Positions 1 through 10,212 of a stretch of 64,000 bases of DNA are shown here, piece by piece. The number at the start of each line of letters is the position of its first letter. The first letter of the stretch is position 1. The notes under the pieces were generated by a model. That model saw only the letters and a list, made by a program, of their open reading frames with translations, did not search any database and was not told the origin of the DNA. This stretch comes from Hyphomonadaceae bacterium (GTDB lineage Bacteria > Pseudomonadota > Alphaproteobacteria > Caulobacterales > Aquidulcibacteraceae), in contig JAEUMP010000025.1 of assembly GCA_016791445.1 (NCBI GenBank), forward strand, positions 186,001-250,000, read 5' to 3'. Made by a program: the position numbers and the translations under genes.

Positions 1-336
1 GAGGCCCGCGACGAATTCGAGATATTCCCACGCTGTCAGCTTGTCGTAGAGCATCGGCTCGTCAGGCAGCCAGGCCGTGATCCGCTTTGCGCCCTTCGGG
101 TCAGCGATGGCGTCGACGCCGAAAATGCCGATGCCGCCGCCATCGGCCTTGAGAAGGCCGGCCACCATCCGCAGTGTCGTGGTCTTGCCCGCGCCATTGG
201 GCCCCAGCAGCGCGTAGAGTTCGCCCGCGCGCACATCGAGATCGAGGCTGCGTACGGCGCGCTTCTCGCCGAAACTCTTCGTCAGCCCGCGCAGGGACAG
301 CGCGGCGGCAGGGTTAATGGCCGCGGGAGCGTTCAT
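1..336 (-). CDS. ABC transporter ATP-binding protein, N-terminal part (cut by window edge)
   Basis: The first 112 codons of an ABC ATPase are present; the rest lies beyond position 1. The Walker A motif GPNGAGKT sits near residue 50 and is followed by TTLRMVAGLL, the usual pattern for ABC-2 type drug, lipid or ion exporters. LPDEPMLYDKLTAWEYLEF matches the region between Walker A and the Q-loop/signature segment in this family. The ATG at 336-334 is preceded by GGGAGG as ribosome binding site. Substrate cannot be told from this fragment. Walker B and the LSGGQ motif would lie outside the window. Confidence 0.85.
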   Translation of the reverse strand, partial: MNAPAAINPAAALSLRGLTKSFGEKRAVRSLDLDVRAGELYALLGPNGAGKTTTLRMVAGLLKADGGGIGIFGVDAIADPKGAKRITAWLPDEPMLYDKLTAWEYLEFVAGL

Positions 337-367
337 GCCTCCCAAGCACTGATTTCGGGGCCTGTCG

Positions 368-1870
368 TCAACCTTGTGGGTTAACGGAAAGCAGTCGCCC
401 GAATGCGCCGCGTTCAACGAGTGCAGTGGCTGCAGCGATATCGTCGGCCATCATCCGGTCTCCGGCGAGGAACCGGATGGAGCCACGCACTGTCGCGTGC
501 GCGGCGGCGAGCGGCCCGGACGTCTTCATCGGCGCATGGAAGTCGATGCCCTGCGCCGCCGCCATGAGCTCGATGCCGATAACGCCCGCCGCATTGTGGG
601 CGATGTCGCCGGCCTTGCGGGCGGCGAAAGTCGCCATGGAGACATGGTCTTCCTGGTTGGCGGAGGTAGGCAGAGAGTCCACGCTTGCCGGATGCGCGAG
701 CGTCTTGTTCTCCGAGACGAGGGCGGCCGCTGTCACCTGGGCGATCATGAAGCCGGAGTTCAGGCCGCTGTCGTTCACGAGGAATGCGGGCAGGCCGCTC
801 ATCTTCGGATCGACGAGGATCGCGAGACGGCGCTCGCTGATCGAGGCGATCTCGGCGGTCGCCATGGAAATCATGTCGGCGGCGAAGGCTACGGGCTCGG
901 CGTGGAAATTGCCGCCGGAGAGCACCGCGTCGTCTTCCGCGAAGACGAGGGGGTTGTCGGTGGCGGCGTTGGCTTCGATTTCGAGAGTCGTCGCGGCCTG
1001 CCGCAGGACATCGAGAATGGCGCCCATCACCTGCGGCTGGCAGCGCAGCGAATAGGGATCCTGCACGCGGTCGCAATCGACATGGCTTTCGCGGATCGCG
1101 CTGCCGTTCAGCAATTTGAGGATTGTCGCCGCCACGTCGCTCTGGCCCTTGTGGCCGCGCGCAGCGTGGATGCGCGCGTCGAACGGCGCATCGGAGCCCT
1201 TGAGCGCATCCACCGACATCGCGCCCGCCATGATCGCCGCATTGAACACATCCTCCGCGCGGAAGAGCGCGTCCAGCGCGAGCGCCGTCGACACCTGTGT
1301 GCCGTTCAGCAGCGCGAGGCCTTCCTTGGGTCCAAGTACGAGCGGGGCCTGTCCGATCCGCTGCAGCGCGACGGTGGCCTCAAGCTCCTCGCCCTCCAGA
1401 CGGATGCGGCCCTCGCCGATCAGCGCCGCGCTCAGGTGTGCGAGCGGCGCGAGATCGCCCGACGCGCCGACGGAGCCTTGCGACGGGATGACCGGATAGG
1501 CTTTCGCGTCGAGCAGCTTCTGCAGCGCATCGACAACGACGCGCCGCACGCCGGAATGGCCGCGCGACAGGCTGACGATCTTCAGCGCGAGGATGAGCCG
1601 CACCACCGCATCCGGCAGCGGCGCGCCGACGCCGCAGCAATGCGACAGCACGAGATTGCGCTGCAGCTGGCCGAGCTTGTCGTCCGCAATGCGCGTGGAT
1701 GCGAGGAGGCCGAAGCCGGTGTTCACGCCATAGACGGCGTCGCCGGTCTCCAAAACGCGAGCGACGGCGGCTGCTGAGGCATCGAGGCGGGCGGTGTCGG
1801 CGGCGGTGAGCCTCACCGTCGCGCTACCCTCAAGAATGGCGCGCAGCGTCGCGAGATCGAGCCGCGTCAT
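368..1870 (-). CDS. hutH: histidine ammonia-lyase
   Basis: HutH deaminates L-histidine to trans-urocanate, the first step of histidine degradation to glutamate, in the cytoplasm. The 500-residue length is standard. The A136-S137-G138 triad inside [12 protein letters not shown] cyclises into the electrophilic MIO cofactor of this family. NTGFG near residue 50 and the [14 protein letters not shown] segment near residue 400 are further family signatures. It is the last gene of hutI-hutU-hutH, and its ATG overlaps the hutU stop by 4 nt, so translation is probably coupled. No Hut repressor gene is in the window. Confidence 0.97.
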   Translation of the reverse strand: MTRLDLATLRAILEGSATVRLTAADTARLDASAAAVARVLETGDAVYGVNTGFGLLASTRIADDKLGQLQRNLVLSHCCGVGAPLPDAVVRLILALKIVSLSRGHSGVRRVVVDALQKLLDAKAYPVIPSQGSVGASGDLAPLAHLSAALIGEGRIRLEGEELEATVALQRIGQAPLVLGPKEGLALLNGTQVSTALALDALFRAEDVFNAAIMAGAMSVDALKGSDAPFDARIHAARGHKGQSDVAATILKLLNGSAIRESHVDCDRVQDPYSLRCQPQVMGAILDVLRQAATTLEIEANAATDNPLVFAEDDAVLSGGNFHAEPVAFAADMISMATAEIASISERRLAILVDPKMSGLPAFLVNDSGLNSGFMIAQVTAAALVSENKTLAHPASVDSLPTSANQEDHVSMATFAARKAGDIAHNAAGVIGIELMAAAQGIDFHAPMKTSGPLAAAHATVRGSIRFLAGDRMMADDIAAATALVERGAFGRLLSVNPQG

Positions 1871-3543
1871 CGCGCGTCCTCCAGCATCGGCAGATCGAGA
1901 CCATTATCCTTCGCGCAGGCGATGGCTTCGTCATAGCCCGCATCCGCGTGGCGCATTACGCCTGTGCCCGGATCATTCCACAACACGCGCTCGATCCGCT
2001 TGGCCGCCGCGTCCGTGCCGTCGCAAACGATGACGACGCCGGCGTGTTGCGAAAAGCCCATGCCTACGCCGCCGCCATGATGCAGCGAGACCCATGTGGC
2101 GCCCGACGCGGTGTTGAGCAGCGCGTTGAGCAACGGCCAGTCGGACACCGCATCCGAACCGTCGCACATCGCTTCGGTTTCGCGGTTGGGGCTCGCGACG
2201 GAGCCGCTATCGAGGTGATCGCGCCCGATGACGAGCGGCGCCTTCACTTCGCCCTTCGCCACCATTTCGTTGAAGGCGAGGCCGAGGCGATGACGTTCGC
2301 CGAGACCCACCCAGCAGATGCGCGCCGGCAGACCCTGGAAGGCGATGCGCTCCTTCGCCATGTCGAGCCAGCGATGCAGGCGCGCGTCGTCTGGAATGAG
2401 CTCCTTCACTTTTGTGTCCGTCCTCGCGATGTCCTCCGGATCACCGGAGAGTGCGGCCCAGCGAAACGGGCCGATTCCACGGCAGAAAAGGGGGCGTACA
2501 TAGGCGGGCACAAACCCAGGAAAATCGAAGGCGTCCTCCACGCCCATGTCCTTTGCGACCTGGCGGATATTGTTGCCGTAGTCGACGACGGGAATGCCCA
2601 TCGCCTTGAACGCCAGCATCGCGCGTACATGCTCGGCGATGGAGGCGCGCGCGGCTTCTGCCACTTCGGCGGGGTTCTGTTCGCGCATGGCGCGCCAGCG
2701 TTCGATGGTCCAGCCTTTCGGAAGATAGCCGTTGGCGGGATCGTGCGCGGAGGTCTGGTCGGTGACGATATCGGGGCGCACGCCGCGCTTCACCATTTCC
2801 GGCAGAATGTCCGCGGCGTTGCCGAGCAGGCCGACAGAGACGGATTCCTTCTTCGCATGAGCCGCTTCGATGATGGCGAGCGCTTCGTCGAGCGTGTTGG
2901 CGCGGCGGTCGAGATAGCGCGTGGCGAGACGTTTCTCGATGCGGTCGTCCTGGCATTCGATGGCGAGGCACGACGCGCCGGCCATGGTCGCGGCCAGCGG
3001 TTGCGCGCCGCCCATCCCGCCGAGACCGGCGGTGAGAATCCACTTGCCCGAGAGATCGCCGCCGAAATGCTGGCGGCCCATTTCGGCGAAGGTCTCATAC
3101 GTGCCCTGCACGATGCCCTGGCTGCCGATATAGATCCACGAGCCGGCCGTCATCTGGCCGTACATCATCAGACCCTTGCGATCGAGTTCGTCGAAATGCT
3201 CCCACGTCGCCCAGCGCGGCACGAGGTTGGAGTTCGCGAGCAACACGCGCGGCGCATCCGCATGCGTGCGGAAAACGCCGACGGGCTTGCCGGACTGGAT
3301 CAGCAGCGTCTCATCGTCCTTCAAGCGGCGCAGTGTTTCCACGATACGGTCGAAGGACGGCCAGTCGCGCGCGGCGCGGCCGATGCCGCCATAGACGACG
3401 AGTTCGGTCGGATGCTCGGCCACATCGGGATCGAGATTGTTCATCAACATGCGCAGCGCGGCTTCGGTAAGCCAGCTCTTGCAGCTTCTCTCGGGGCCGC
3501 GCGGCGCGCGGATTGTGCGGGTTTCGTCGCGGCGCTTGTTCAC
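1867..3543 (-). CDS. hutU: urocanate hydratase
   Basis: HutU converts urocanate to 4-imidazolone-5-propionate using tightly bound NAD+ as an electrophile. The 558-residue protein has the expected length. The NAD-binding glycine-rich stretch [17 protein letters not shown] is clear near residue 180, and the family segment [15 protein letters not shown] with the conserved cysteine lies near residue 410. It sits between hutI and hutH with 4-nt overlaps on both sides, a tightly coupled operon. The N-terminus may begin slightly inside the given start, since the first 20 residues are basic and not clearly conserved. Confidence 0.97.
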   Translation of the reverse strand: MNKRRDETRTIRAPRGPERSCKSWLTEAALRMLMNNLDPDVAEHPTELVVYGGIGRAARDWPSFDRIVETLRRLKDDETLLIQSGKPVGVFRTHADAPRVLLANSNLVPRWATWEHFDELDRKGLMMYGQMTAGSWIYIGSQGIVQGTYETFAEMGRQHFGGDLSGKWILTAGLGGMGGAQPLAATMAGASCLAIECQDDRIEKRLATRYLDRRANTLDEALAIIEAAHAKKESVSVGLLGNAADILPEMVKRGVRPDIVTDQTSAHDPANGYLPKGWTIERWRAMREQNPAEVAEAARASIAEHVRAMLAFKAMGIPVVDYGNNIRQVAKDMGVEDAFDFPGFVPAYVRPLFCRGIGPFRWAALSGDPEDIARTDTKVKELIPDDARLHRWLDMAKERIAFQGLPARICWVGLGERHRLGLAFNEMVAKGEVKAPLVIGRDHLDSGSVASPNRETEAMCDGSDAVSDWPLLNALLNTASGATWVSLHHGGGVGMGFSQHAGVVIVCDGTDAAAKRIERVLWNDPGTGVMRHADAGYDEAIACAKDNGLDLPMLEDAR

Positions 3544-4772
3544 GCTTCTTCTCCTTCGATTGTTTCACCCGCCAGCACGCGCGCCCGGAGCAGGTCGAGA
3601 CCGATCCAGTAGCTGAGTTCGGCGGGTTCGCGCACGTCCCAGATCGCGAGATCGCACGCCTTGCCGGCTTCAAGCGTGCCGATGTCATCGAGCATGCCGA
3701 GCGCGCGCGCGCCTTCGCGGGTCATGCCGACAAGCGCCTCTTCCGGCGTCAGGCGGAACAGCGTGCAGGCCATGTTCATCGCCATGAGCGGCGAGGCGAT
3801 GGGCGAAGTGCCGGGATTGCAGTCGCCGGCGACGGCTAGGCGAACGCCCGCTGCGCGCAACTTCGCCACTGGCGGCAATTGCGTCTCGCGCAAACAGTAG
3901 AACGCGCCGGGCAAAAGCACCGCGACTGTGCCCGCCATCGCCATCGCCGAAATGCCCGCGTCGTCGAGATACTCCAGATGGTCCGCTGACAGTGCCGCGT
4001 AGCGCGCGGCGAGCGCGGCGCCGTGGAGATTGCTGAGTTGCTCCGCATGGAGCTTCACATCGAGGCCGTTCGCACGCGCTGCAGAAAAGACGTAGTCCAC
4101 TTCATCCGCTGTAAACCCGATTCCTTCGCAGAACGCGTCCACCGCATCCGCCGCCCCGGCGCCCGCCATCGCCGGGATCATCACGTCCGCGACCAGCTGC
4201 ACATAGGCCGCGCGGTCCTCCACGAATTCGGGCGGCAGCGCGTGCAGTCCCAGAAACGTGCGGCGCACCCTCACTTTCGCGCGCGCGCCGAGCGCGCTCG
4301 CCACCGCGAGCATTTTCAGTTCGTTCTCTAGGTCGAGGCCGTAGCCGGACTTGATCTCCACGGTTGTGAGACCCTGGCGTGTCATCGACGCAACGCGTCG
4401 CGCTGCGCTTGCCACGAGATCGTCCACTGTCGCCGCGCGTGTCGCCTTCACCGTGGAAACGATGCCGCCTCCGGCGCGCGCGATCTCCTCGTAGCTCGCG
4501 CCTTCCAGGCGCAGTTCGAATTCGCGCGCGCGGTCGTCGCCGAAGACGAGATGAGTGTGGCAATCCACCAGCCCCGGCGTGATCCAGCCGCCGCCGCAGC
4601 GGCGCACGTTCTTCGCCAGCGTCTCTGGCGCGCCGGGCAGGTCGCCGCGCGCGCCGAGCCAGACGATGCGCCCGTCCCTTGCGGCTATGGCGCCGTCGCG
4701 GATGGCGCCATAGGCGGGTCCGCCAGCCGTCATGGTCGCGAGATGCGCGTCGATCCAGAGAGTATCCCACAT
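3540..4772 (-). CDS. hutI: imidazolonepropionase
   Basis: HutI opens the imidazolone ring to give N-formimidoyl-L-glutamate. The 410-residue protein is an amidohydrolase-superfamily enzyme. The metal-binding HxH is visible in [11 protein letters not shown] near residue 70, followed by EIKSGYGLD, the substrate region typical of HutI, and KLHAEQLSN with a further metal-ligand histidine. It is the first gene of the minus-strand hut operon. Its start lies only 45 bp from the divergent hutG start, so promoters for both must overlap or extend into coding sequence. Confidence 0.96.
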   Translation of the reverse strand: MWDTLWIDAHLATMTAGGPAYGAIRDGAIAARDGRIVWLGARGDLPGAPETLAKNVRRCGGGWITPGLVDCHTHLVFGDDRAREFELRLEGASYEEIARAGGGIVSTVKATRAATVDDLVASAARRVASMTRQGLTTVEIKSGYGLDLENELKMLAVASALGARAKVRVRRTFLGLHALPPEFVEDRAAYVQLVADVMIPAMAGAGAADAVDAFCEGIGFTADEVDYVFSAARANGLDVKLHAEQLSNLHGAALAARYAALSADHLEYLDDAGISAMAMAGTVAVLLPGAFYCLRETQLPPVAKLRAAGVRLAVAGDCNPGTSPIASPLMAMNMACTLFRLTPEEALVGMTREGARALGMLDDIGTLEAGKACDLAIWDVREPAELSYWIGLDLLRARVLAGETIEGEEA

Positions 4773-4817
4773 GCGGCTGCTATAGACCTTCGCCCGCCAT
4801 CGGCGCTAGGAGCGGGC

Positions 4818-5720
4818 ATGACTTCGGAATGTCGTTCTTGGACCTCTGCGGCCAGCCTGCTTTCAGACGATGAGGCTGCGCCCGTCGCCTTGCTCGGTGC
4901 GCCGCTGGCCGAGCGTTCCCTCACGCCGGGACGCTGCGATGTCGCGCCGAAAGCGGTGCGTGCGGCGATGGCGCGGATGAGCGTCTATGACGTCGAGACG
5001 GGCATCGATCTTTCCGCGCTCAGCGTGTTCGACGCCGGCGATCTCGATCTGAAGCTCGTCGATCCGGCAAACGCCTTCGCAACCATCCGCCACGCGCTGT
5101 CTCCGCTCGTAACGCGTCACGGCCTTACGATCCTGCTCGGCGGCAACAATGCGGTGACGCGGCCGGCGGTGCACGCTCTCTCGCCGACACTTGATCGTGT
5201 CGGATTGCTGACGCTCGACGCCCATTTCGATCTCCGTGACACCGATTGCGGGCTGACGAACGGCAATCCCGTACAGGCGCTGCTCGAAGACGGGCTGGAC
5301 GGCGCGCGGATCGCGCAGATCGGGCTGGCGCCGTTCGCCAACACCGCACGGATGCATGGCAAGGCGAAGGACGCCGGCATCCATGTGGCGACGCTGCGCG
5401 AGTGCCGCGAGCGCGGCCTTGTCGCGGTCGCGCAGCGTGCGCTCGAAAAGCTCGCTGCACGGTGCGACGTGATCCACGTTGATTTCGACATCGACGTGAT
5501 CGACCGCGCCCAGTGCCCCGGTGCGCCGGGCGCACGACCGGGTGGTGTTTCAGTTGATGCGTTCCTCGACGCCACGCGCGCCATCGTCGCGCACCCCAAA
5601 GTGCGCAGCGTCGATCTCACGGAGTATGATCCGTCGCTGGACGTGGGGGAGATTACGGCGCTGACGGCCGGGCGCTGGGCTTGCGAGGTGCTGGCAGGCT
5701 TTCGCCTGCGCGGCGCCTGA
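4818..5720 (+). CDS. hutG: formimidoylglutamase (arginase/ureohydrolase family)
   Basis: This enzyme would hydrolyse N-formimidoyl-glutamate to glutamate and formamide, completing the direct Hut route. The 300-residue protein belongs to the arginase family: DAHFD and the later DFDIDVID metal motifs are present. The first metal motif, normally GGxH, reads GGNNA here, so the first histidine ligand is replaced by asparagine. The start at 4818 is chosen because TAGGAGCGGGC precedes it and because upstream codons run antisense into hutI. Divergent placement beside hutI supports the pathway role; a related ureohydrolase activity is the alternative. Confidence 0.85.
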   Translation: MTSECRSWTSAASLLSDDEAAPVALLGAPLAERSLTPGRCDVAPKAVRAAMARMSVYDVETGIDLSALSVFDAGDLDLKLVDPANAFATIRHALSPLVTRHGLTILLGGNNAVTRPAVHALSPTLDRVGLLTLDAHFDLRDTDCGLTNGNPVQALLEDGLDGARIAQIGLAPFANTARMHGKAKDAGIHVATLRECRERGLVAVAQRALEKLAARCDVIHVDFDIDVIDRAQCPGAPGARPGGVSVDAFLDATRAIVAHPKVRSVDLTEYDPSLDVGEITALTAGRWACEVLAGFRLRGA

Positions 5721-5723
5721 GCG

Positions 5724-6650
5724 TCAAGCGAGCCGAATTTCGCGCAGGCGCTCGTTCAGATATTCTTGCGCGGTGATCGGCGTCGGCCACTTTTCGGGAT
5801 GCTCTGCATCCACGCAGCTCGGCAGCGTCTTGATCAGATAATCCGGCGCGAAGTGCAGGAAGAAGGGGATCGAATAGCGCGGCAGGTGCGCGCGTTCGGC
5901 GCTCGGGTTGAGCACGCGGTGCGTCGTCGACGGAAGATAGCCGTTGGTCAGGCGCTGCAGCATGTCGCCGATGTTCACGACCACGCAGTTCGGCGGGGGA
6001 TTGATGTCGAGCCACGTGCCGTCGCGCTTTTTCGCCTGCAAGCCCGCTTCCTCGGCGCCCAGCAGCAGCGTGATCGTGTTGATATCCTCGTGCGCTTCCG
6101 CGCGAATGCCTTCGGGCTTGCCCTGCAATGGCGGATAGTGGAGCGCGCGCAGGATGGAATTGCCGTTCGCGACCGTCGGCGCGAAGAAGTCGTCCGGCAG
6201 CTTCAGATAGCGCGCGATGGCGGTGAGGATTTTGCCGCCGAGCGCATCGAACGCCTCATAGAGCGCATAGGTGTCCTGCTCGAAGCCCTCGATCTCCTGC
6301 GGCCAGACATTATCGGCCATCTCGGCGCGGTAGGGGTGGCCCGGCGGCAGATTGCGGCCCACATGCCAGAATTCCTTCAGGTCCACCTTGTCGGCGCCCT
6401 TGGCCGCTTCTGTGCCGAAGGGCGTGTAGGCGCGCTGGCCGCCCCCGCCGGGGATCTTGTACCCGCGCTTGACCTCGTCCGGCAGCGCGAAGAACGCCTT
6501 GAAGCGGTCGAGCGCCCGCTCGATCAGCACGGGGTCGAGGCCATGGTCGGCGACGATGGCGAAACCGGTGGAGACGAAGCTGTCGCCGAGCTTCTTCGCG
6601 AAGACGTCGGGCGCTTCCTTGAGGGAGACGGGTTCGATGGCGGCGGACAT
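5724..6650 (-). CDS. 2-oxoglutarate/Fe(II)-dependent dioxygenase, isopenicillin N synthase-like
   Basis: This 308-residue enzyme has the two-domain layout of the isopenicillin N synthase/flavanone hydroxylase-like family: an N-terminal DIOX_N part with GFAIVADHG and YKIPGG, then a 2OG-FeII_Oxy jelly roll. The iron triad is visible as HEDIN (His-x-Asp) and the downstream histidine in STTHRVLNP, and the 2-oxoglutarate-binding pair is R-x-S in PRYSIPFF. The substrate is unknown. The ATG at 6650 follows AGGAG at good spacing. It ends 3 bp from the convergent hutG stop; a role in histidine catabolism is not implied by that alone. Confidence 0.88.
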   Translation of the reverse strand: MSAAIEPVSLKEAPDVFAKKLGDSFVSTGFAIVADHGLDPVLIERALDRFKAFFALPDEVKRGYKIPGGGGQRAYTPFGTEAAKGADKVDLKEFWHVGRNLPPGHPYRAEMADNVWPQEIEGFEQDTYALYEAFDALGGKILTAIARYLKLPDDFFAPTVANGNSILRALHYPPLQGKPEGIRAEAHEDINTITLLLGAEEAGLQAKKRDGTWLDINPPPNCVVVNIGDMLQRLTNGYLPSTTHRVLNPSAERAHLPRYSIPFFLHFAPDYLIKTLPSCVDAEHPEKWPTPITAQEYLNERLREIRLA

Positions 6651-6768
6651 GGGATGCTCCTGAGCGTCGAGACCTAGCGCCGACCGGCGGCGGCGGGAAG
6701 GCGCCATTCCATTCCTCCGGCAGCTGTGACAGCACTTGACCCAGGTCAAAGGAAACAGGGGAAGCGCC

Positions 6769-7506
6769 GTGATCGAAGAGACCATCGACATCCGGACGCG
6801 CGACGGCGCCTGCGCGACCTTCATCGTCCACCCGGACCGGGGCGGGCCGTTTCCGCCGGTGCTGTTCTACATGGATGCGCCCGCCATCCGGGAAGAGCTG
6901 CGCGACATGGCGCGGCGGCTGGCGTCGGCGGGCTATTATGTGATGCTGCCGAACCTCTACTACCGGTCCGGCGTGATGGAGCTTGGGCCTATCGAGATGG
7001 CGCCGGAGTCGAACTGGCGCAAACGCATGTTCGACCTGATGAACTCGATCGATATCGAGAAGGTGATGTCGGACACCGATGCGCTGGTGGCGCATATCGA
7101 CACTCAGGGAGCCGCGAAGAAGGGGCCGATCGGCGCGATGGGCTATTGCATGAGCGGCCAGTACGCGATCAGCGCGGCCGCGCGGTTTCCCGATCGCGTT
7201 AAGGCGGCGGCGTCGCTCTACGGCGTGGCCCTCGTGACCGACAAGCCCGACAGCCCGCACCTCGCCGCGCGCGGAGCCAAGGCCGAGATCTACGTCGCCT
7301 GCGCCGAGACCGACAGCTACGCGCCGCCGGAGATGGTGGACGCGCTGACGAAGGACTTCGCGGCGCACAAGATCAACGGCGAGGTGGAAATCTATCCCGG
7401 CACGCATCACGGCTTCGCGTTCCCGCAACGTCCGGTCTATGACAAGGCGGCGGCGGAACGGCATTGGGCGCGGCTGCACGCGCTGTTTGCGCGCAATCTG
7501 CGATAG
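6769..7506 (+). CDS. dienelactone hydrolase family protein
   Basis: A 245-residue alpha/beta hydrolase of the dienelactone hydrolase family. The nucleophile motif GYCMSG carries a cysteine (C127), as in true dienelactone hydrolases, and HHGFAF supplies the catalytic histidine (H214). The GTG at 6769 is preferred over the in-frame TTG at 6736 because AGGGGAAG lies just upstream and family members begin with a segment like IEETIDIRTRDG. It is divergent from the dioxygenase gene and leads a plus-strand gene run. The physiological ester or lactone substrate cannot be told from sequence. Confidence 0.88.
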   Translation: MIEETIDIRTRDGACATFIVHPDRGGPFPPVLFYMDAPAIREELRDMARRLASAGYYVMLPNLYYRSGVMELGPIEMAPESNWRKRMFDLMNSIDIEKVMSDTDALVAHIDTQGAAKKGPIGAMGYCMSGQYAISAAARFPDRVKAAASLYGVALVTDKPDSPHLAARGAKAEIYVACAETDSYAPPEMVDALTKDFAAHKINGEVEIYPGTHHGFAFPQRPVYDKAAAERHWARLHALFARNLR

Positions 7507-7550
7507 TTGCGCCCGAAAGATTCCGGGTTTGAAGGCGGGTGGCGGCTGAA

Positions 7551-7802
7551 ATGTCGAACAAGCATGAGTTCCTAGTGTGCTACGACTACGGTCAGGGAGG
7601 GATATGGGCGGTTGTGGCGGCAATGTCGCGGGACCACTTTGAGTCCCAATATCCAGTCTCGCGCTACCCCCACCTTTTCTTCTTCGACAAACCGCCCGGA
7701 TTTGTGGACATGGACAGCATCCGAGCGGAATGTTTCCAAGACATCGATCTCCCCCACACGAAATGCTGGGAGAATATGCTCGAGGGCGCGAGCAGGCTGT
7801 AA
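7551..7802 (+). CDS. small protein of unknown function
   Basis: An 83-residue protein that I do not recognise. It begins MSNKHEFLVCYDYGQGG, is rich in aromatic residues and has no signal peptide or membrane segment. A GTG four codons upstream (7539) is an alternative start; neither has a strong ribosome binding site. It lies 44 bp after the dienelactone hydrolase and 40 bp before the metallo-beta-lactamase fold gene, on the same strand, so co-transcription is likely. The acidic, aromatic composition argues for a real folded protein rather than a chance ORF. Confidence 0.55.
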   Translation: MSNKHEFLVCYDYGQGGIWAVVAAMSRDHFESQYPVSRYPHLFFFDKPPGFVDMDSIRAECFQDIDLPHTKCWENMLEGASRL

Positions 7803-7842
7803 TGGCTTTTCCGCCATCTCAGACTGTGCCAACACCTCCCAA

Positions 7843-8532
7843 ATGTCGCCCCTCCGCGCCGCCATCATCCCCGTTACGCCGTTCCGGCAGAACACCTCGC
7901 TCATCTGGTGCGAGAAAACCATGCGCGGCGCCTTCGTGGATCCGGGCGGGGAGATCCCGCGGCTCATGGATGCGGTGAAGCAGACGGGCGTGACGGTGGA
8001 GAAGATCCTGCTCACGCACGGGCATCTCGATCACGCGGGCGCGGCGGCGGAAATCAGCGAGACGCTTTCCATTCCCATCGAAGGTCCTCACCGCGACGAG
8101 GATTTTCTGCTGGCGAAGCTCGAAGCGAGCGCCGCCAAGTACGGCTTCCAGGGCGCGCGCAACTGCACGCCGACCCGCTGGCTCGACGATGGCGATCAGG
8201 TGACGGTGGGCGAGATCGTCTTCGAAGTCGTGCATTGCCCCGGCCACACGCCGGGCCACGTCGTGTTCGTGCAGAAGGAAGCGCGCATCGCCTTCGTCGG
8301 CGACGTGCTCTTCAAGGGCTCCATAGGGCGCACCGATCTTGAGCGCGGCAGCTTCGATTCCCTGATCCACGCCATTCGCAAGAAGCTCTTCCCGCTCGGC
8401 GACGACATCCAGTTCGTCAGCGGCCACGGCGACATGTCGACCTTCGGCTGGGAACGGAAGTGCAACCCCTATGTCGCGGACTTCGCCGTCGACGATGACG
8501 ATCTGGAGGCGCCGCATGACAACCGCGCATGA
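7843..8532 (+). CDS. MBL-fold metallo-hydrolase, glyoxalase II-like
   Basis: A 229-residue metallo-beta-lactamase fold hydrolase. The first zinc motif THGHLDH (H59-x-H61-x-D63-H64) is intact, followed by CPGHTPGH, FVGDVLF and SGHGDMSTFG, which give the other ligands of the YcbL/glyoxalase II-like branch. The likely activity is thioester hydrolysis such as S-lactoylglutathione; glutathione peroxidase is the next gene. The start at 7843 is taken because homology-like sequence begins at MSPLRAAIIPVTPF; the open frame further upstream overlaps the 7551 gene. It overlaps the next gene by 17 nt. Confidence 0.9.
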   Translation: MSPLRAAIIPVTPFRQNTSLIWCEKTMRGAFVDPGGEIPRLMDAVKQTGVTVEKILLTHGHLDHAGAAAEISETLSIPIEGPHRDEDFLLAKLEASAAKYGFQGARNCTPTRWLDDGDQVTVGEIVFEVVHCPGHTPGHVVFVQKEARIAFVGDVLFKGSIGRTDLERGSFDSLIHAIRKKLFPLGDDIQFVSGHGDMSTFGWERKCNPYVADFAVDDDDLEAPHDNRA

Positions 8533-9001
8533 TTTCACGTTCAAGCAGCTCGATGGCGCAGCGCCCGTCGCGCTGAAGGATTTCGCCGGCAAGGTCGTGC
8601 TGCTGGTGAATGTCGCGAGCGCGTGCGGGCTGACGCCGCAATATGGGCCGCTGGAAAAGCTCTATGAGGCGAAGAAGGACGCGGGCCTCGTCGTGCTCGG
8701 CGCGCCGTGCAACGATTTCGGCGCGCAGGAGAGCGGCACGGAAGGCGAGATCGGCTCCTTTTGCGAAACCAATTTCGGCGTGACGTTTCCGATGACCGGC
8801 AAGATCGCCATCGTCAGCGAGCCGCGTCATCCATTCTACGAATGGGTGAAAAGCGAACTGGGCTCCGATGCGCTGCCGAAGTGGAATTTCCACAAATATC
8901 TTATCGGCAAGAACGGCGAACTCGTCGCCACGTTCAGCTCCATGACCGCGCCGGACGCGCCGGAAATCACCTCCGCCATCGACGCGGCGCTGAAAGCATG
9001 A
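8516..9001 (+). CDS. glutathione peroxidase (Cys type)
   Basis: A 161-residue thiol peroxidase of the glutathione peroxidase family, reducing hydroperoxides with thioredoxin or glutathione. The peroxidatic cysteine C37 sits in VNVASACGLTPQYG. The tetrad partners are kept: glutamine in GAQES, and Trp-Asn in KWNFHKYL. The usual NQFGxQEPG loop is altered to NDFGAQESG, with the non-catalytic first glutamine changed to aspartate. It starts inside the end of the preceding gene, and its stop overlaps the next ATG, so it belongs to a coupled operon. Confidence 0.93.
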   Translation: MTTAHDFTFKQLDGAAPVALKDFAGKVVLLVNVASACGLTPQYGPLEKLYEAKKDAGLVVLGAPCNDFGAQESGTEGEIGSFCETNFGVTFPMTGKIAIVSEPRHPFYEWVKSELGSDALPKWNFHKYLIGKNGELVATFSSMTAPDAPEITSAIDAALKA

Positions 9002-10134
9002 CGCAACGCGCGGCGATCGAGCCGTTCATCGCCATGGAAGTGGCGCGCGAAGCGAGTTTGCGCGCAGCGGCGGGCGAAAGCATCGTGCGCTTCGATGTGG
9101 GACAACCGCACTGGGGTGCGCCGGCGGCGGCGCTGGCGGCGGCTGAAAAGGCCATGCGCAGCGAGGCGCTGGGTTACACCGAAGGTCTCGGCGCGATGGT
9201 GCTGCGCCGCGAGATTGCGGCGATGTATGCGCGCGAGCACGGCCTCGACATCGATCCCGCGCGCATCGTCATCACCACCGGCGCGTCGGGCGCATTCACG
9301 CTCGCCTTCCTCGCGCTCTTCGACACTGCCGCGCGTGTCGTCATCGCCAGCCCCGGCTATCCGCCGTATCGCCATATTTTGAAGGCGCTGGGCATGGAGG
9401 CGGTGATCGTCGAGGCGGATGTCGCAGATGGTCTGCAACTCACGACGACGTTGCTTCAGCAGGCGGGGACGTTCGACGGCGCGCTTGTCGCATCGCCTGC
9501 AAACCCGACGGGCGCGATGCTGTCGCGCGATGATCTCGCCGGCCTGTGCGCCGCGATGCGCGTCGCCGGAAAGCCGCTCATCTCGGATGAAATCTATCAC
9601 GGGCTCACCTACGCGACGCCCGCGACGACAGCGCTTGCGTTCGACGACGACGTCATCGTTGTCAACAGCTTCTCGAAGTACTGGGCGATGACCGGCTGGC
9701 GGGTGGGCTGGATCGTGGCGCCGCCGCGGCTGGTGAAGTCCATCGAACGCCTCGCGCAGAACCTCACCGTCGCGCCGCCGACGATCAGCCAGGTCGCCGC
9801 GCTCGGCGCGCTGACGGCGAAGCAGGAATGCGAGGAACGGCGCGCGCTTTACGCTGAAAACCGCGCGCTTCTGCTGAAGGAATTGCCCGGTCTGGGTCTG
9901 CCGCCGGTCGTGACGCCAGGCGGCGCATTCTATGTGCTGGCTGACGTCGCCGCGCACACCGACGACTCCATGGCGTTCTCCCGGCGCCTGTTGGCGGAAG
10001 CGGGGGTGGCGGTGACGCCGGGGGTGGATTTCTGCGCGACGCGGGGGCGCGGCTGGGCGCGTCTCGCCTATTGCCGCCCGGGCGCGGAAATCGAGGTAGG
10101 GATTGCGCGCCTCGCCCTGCTGGCGCGAGGATGA
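8998..10134 (+). CDS. PLP-dependent aminotransferase, class I/II
   Basis: A 378-residue fold-type I aminotransferase. The PLP lysine is K227 in NSFSKYWAMTGWR; further landmarks are SPANPTGAM, the SDEIYHGL aspartate-tyrosine motif and RLAYCRPG with the carboxylate-binding arginine. The start at 8998 overlaps the glutathione peroxidase stop (ATGA), so a longer frame beginning at 8707 is rejected. The sequence resembles aspartate/aromatic aminotransferases of the AspC/PatA-like kind, but the amino donor cannot be fixed from sequence. Confidence 0.9.
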   Translation: MTQRAAIEPFIAMEVAREASLRAAAGESIVRFDVGQPHWGAPAAALAAAEKAMRSEALGYTEGLGAMVLRREIAAMYAREHGLDIDPARIVITTGASGAFTLAFLALFDTAARVVIASPGYPPYRHILKALGMEAVIVEADVADGLQLTTTLLQQAGTFDGALVASPANPTGAMLSRDDLAGLCAAMRVAGKPLISDEIYHGLTYATPATTALAFDDDVIVVNSFSKYWAMTGWRVGWIVAPPRLVKSIERLAQNLTVAPPTISQVAALGALTAKQECEERRALYAENRALLLKELPGLGLPPVVTPGGAFYVLADVAAHTDDSMAFSRRLLAEAGVAVTPGVDFCATRGRGWARLAYCRPGAEIEVGIARLALLARG

Positions 10135-10212
10135 GCGCCGACCTGTGTCGCAGGGCACAGCGCAGACCGCCGCGACCTGCTCGGTTGGCCGCCTCGAACT
10201 CGGGAGAATGAC

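Noticed and set aside
374..3612. Long plus-strand open frames opposite hutH and hutU (374-1777, 1948-3612)
   Set aside because: They lie antisense to clear hut genes, have Arg/His/Gly-rich composition with no domain signature, and reflect the GC-rich codon pattern.
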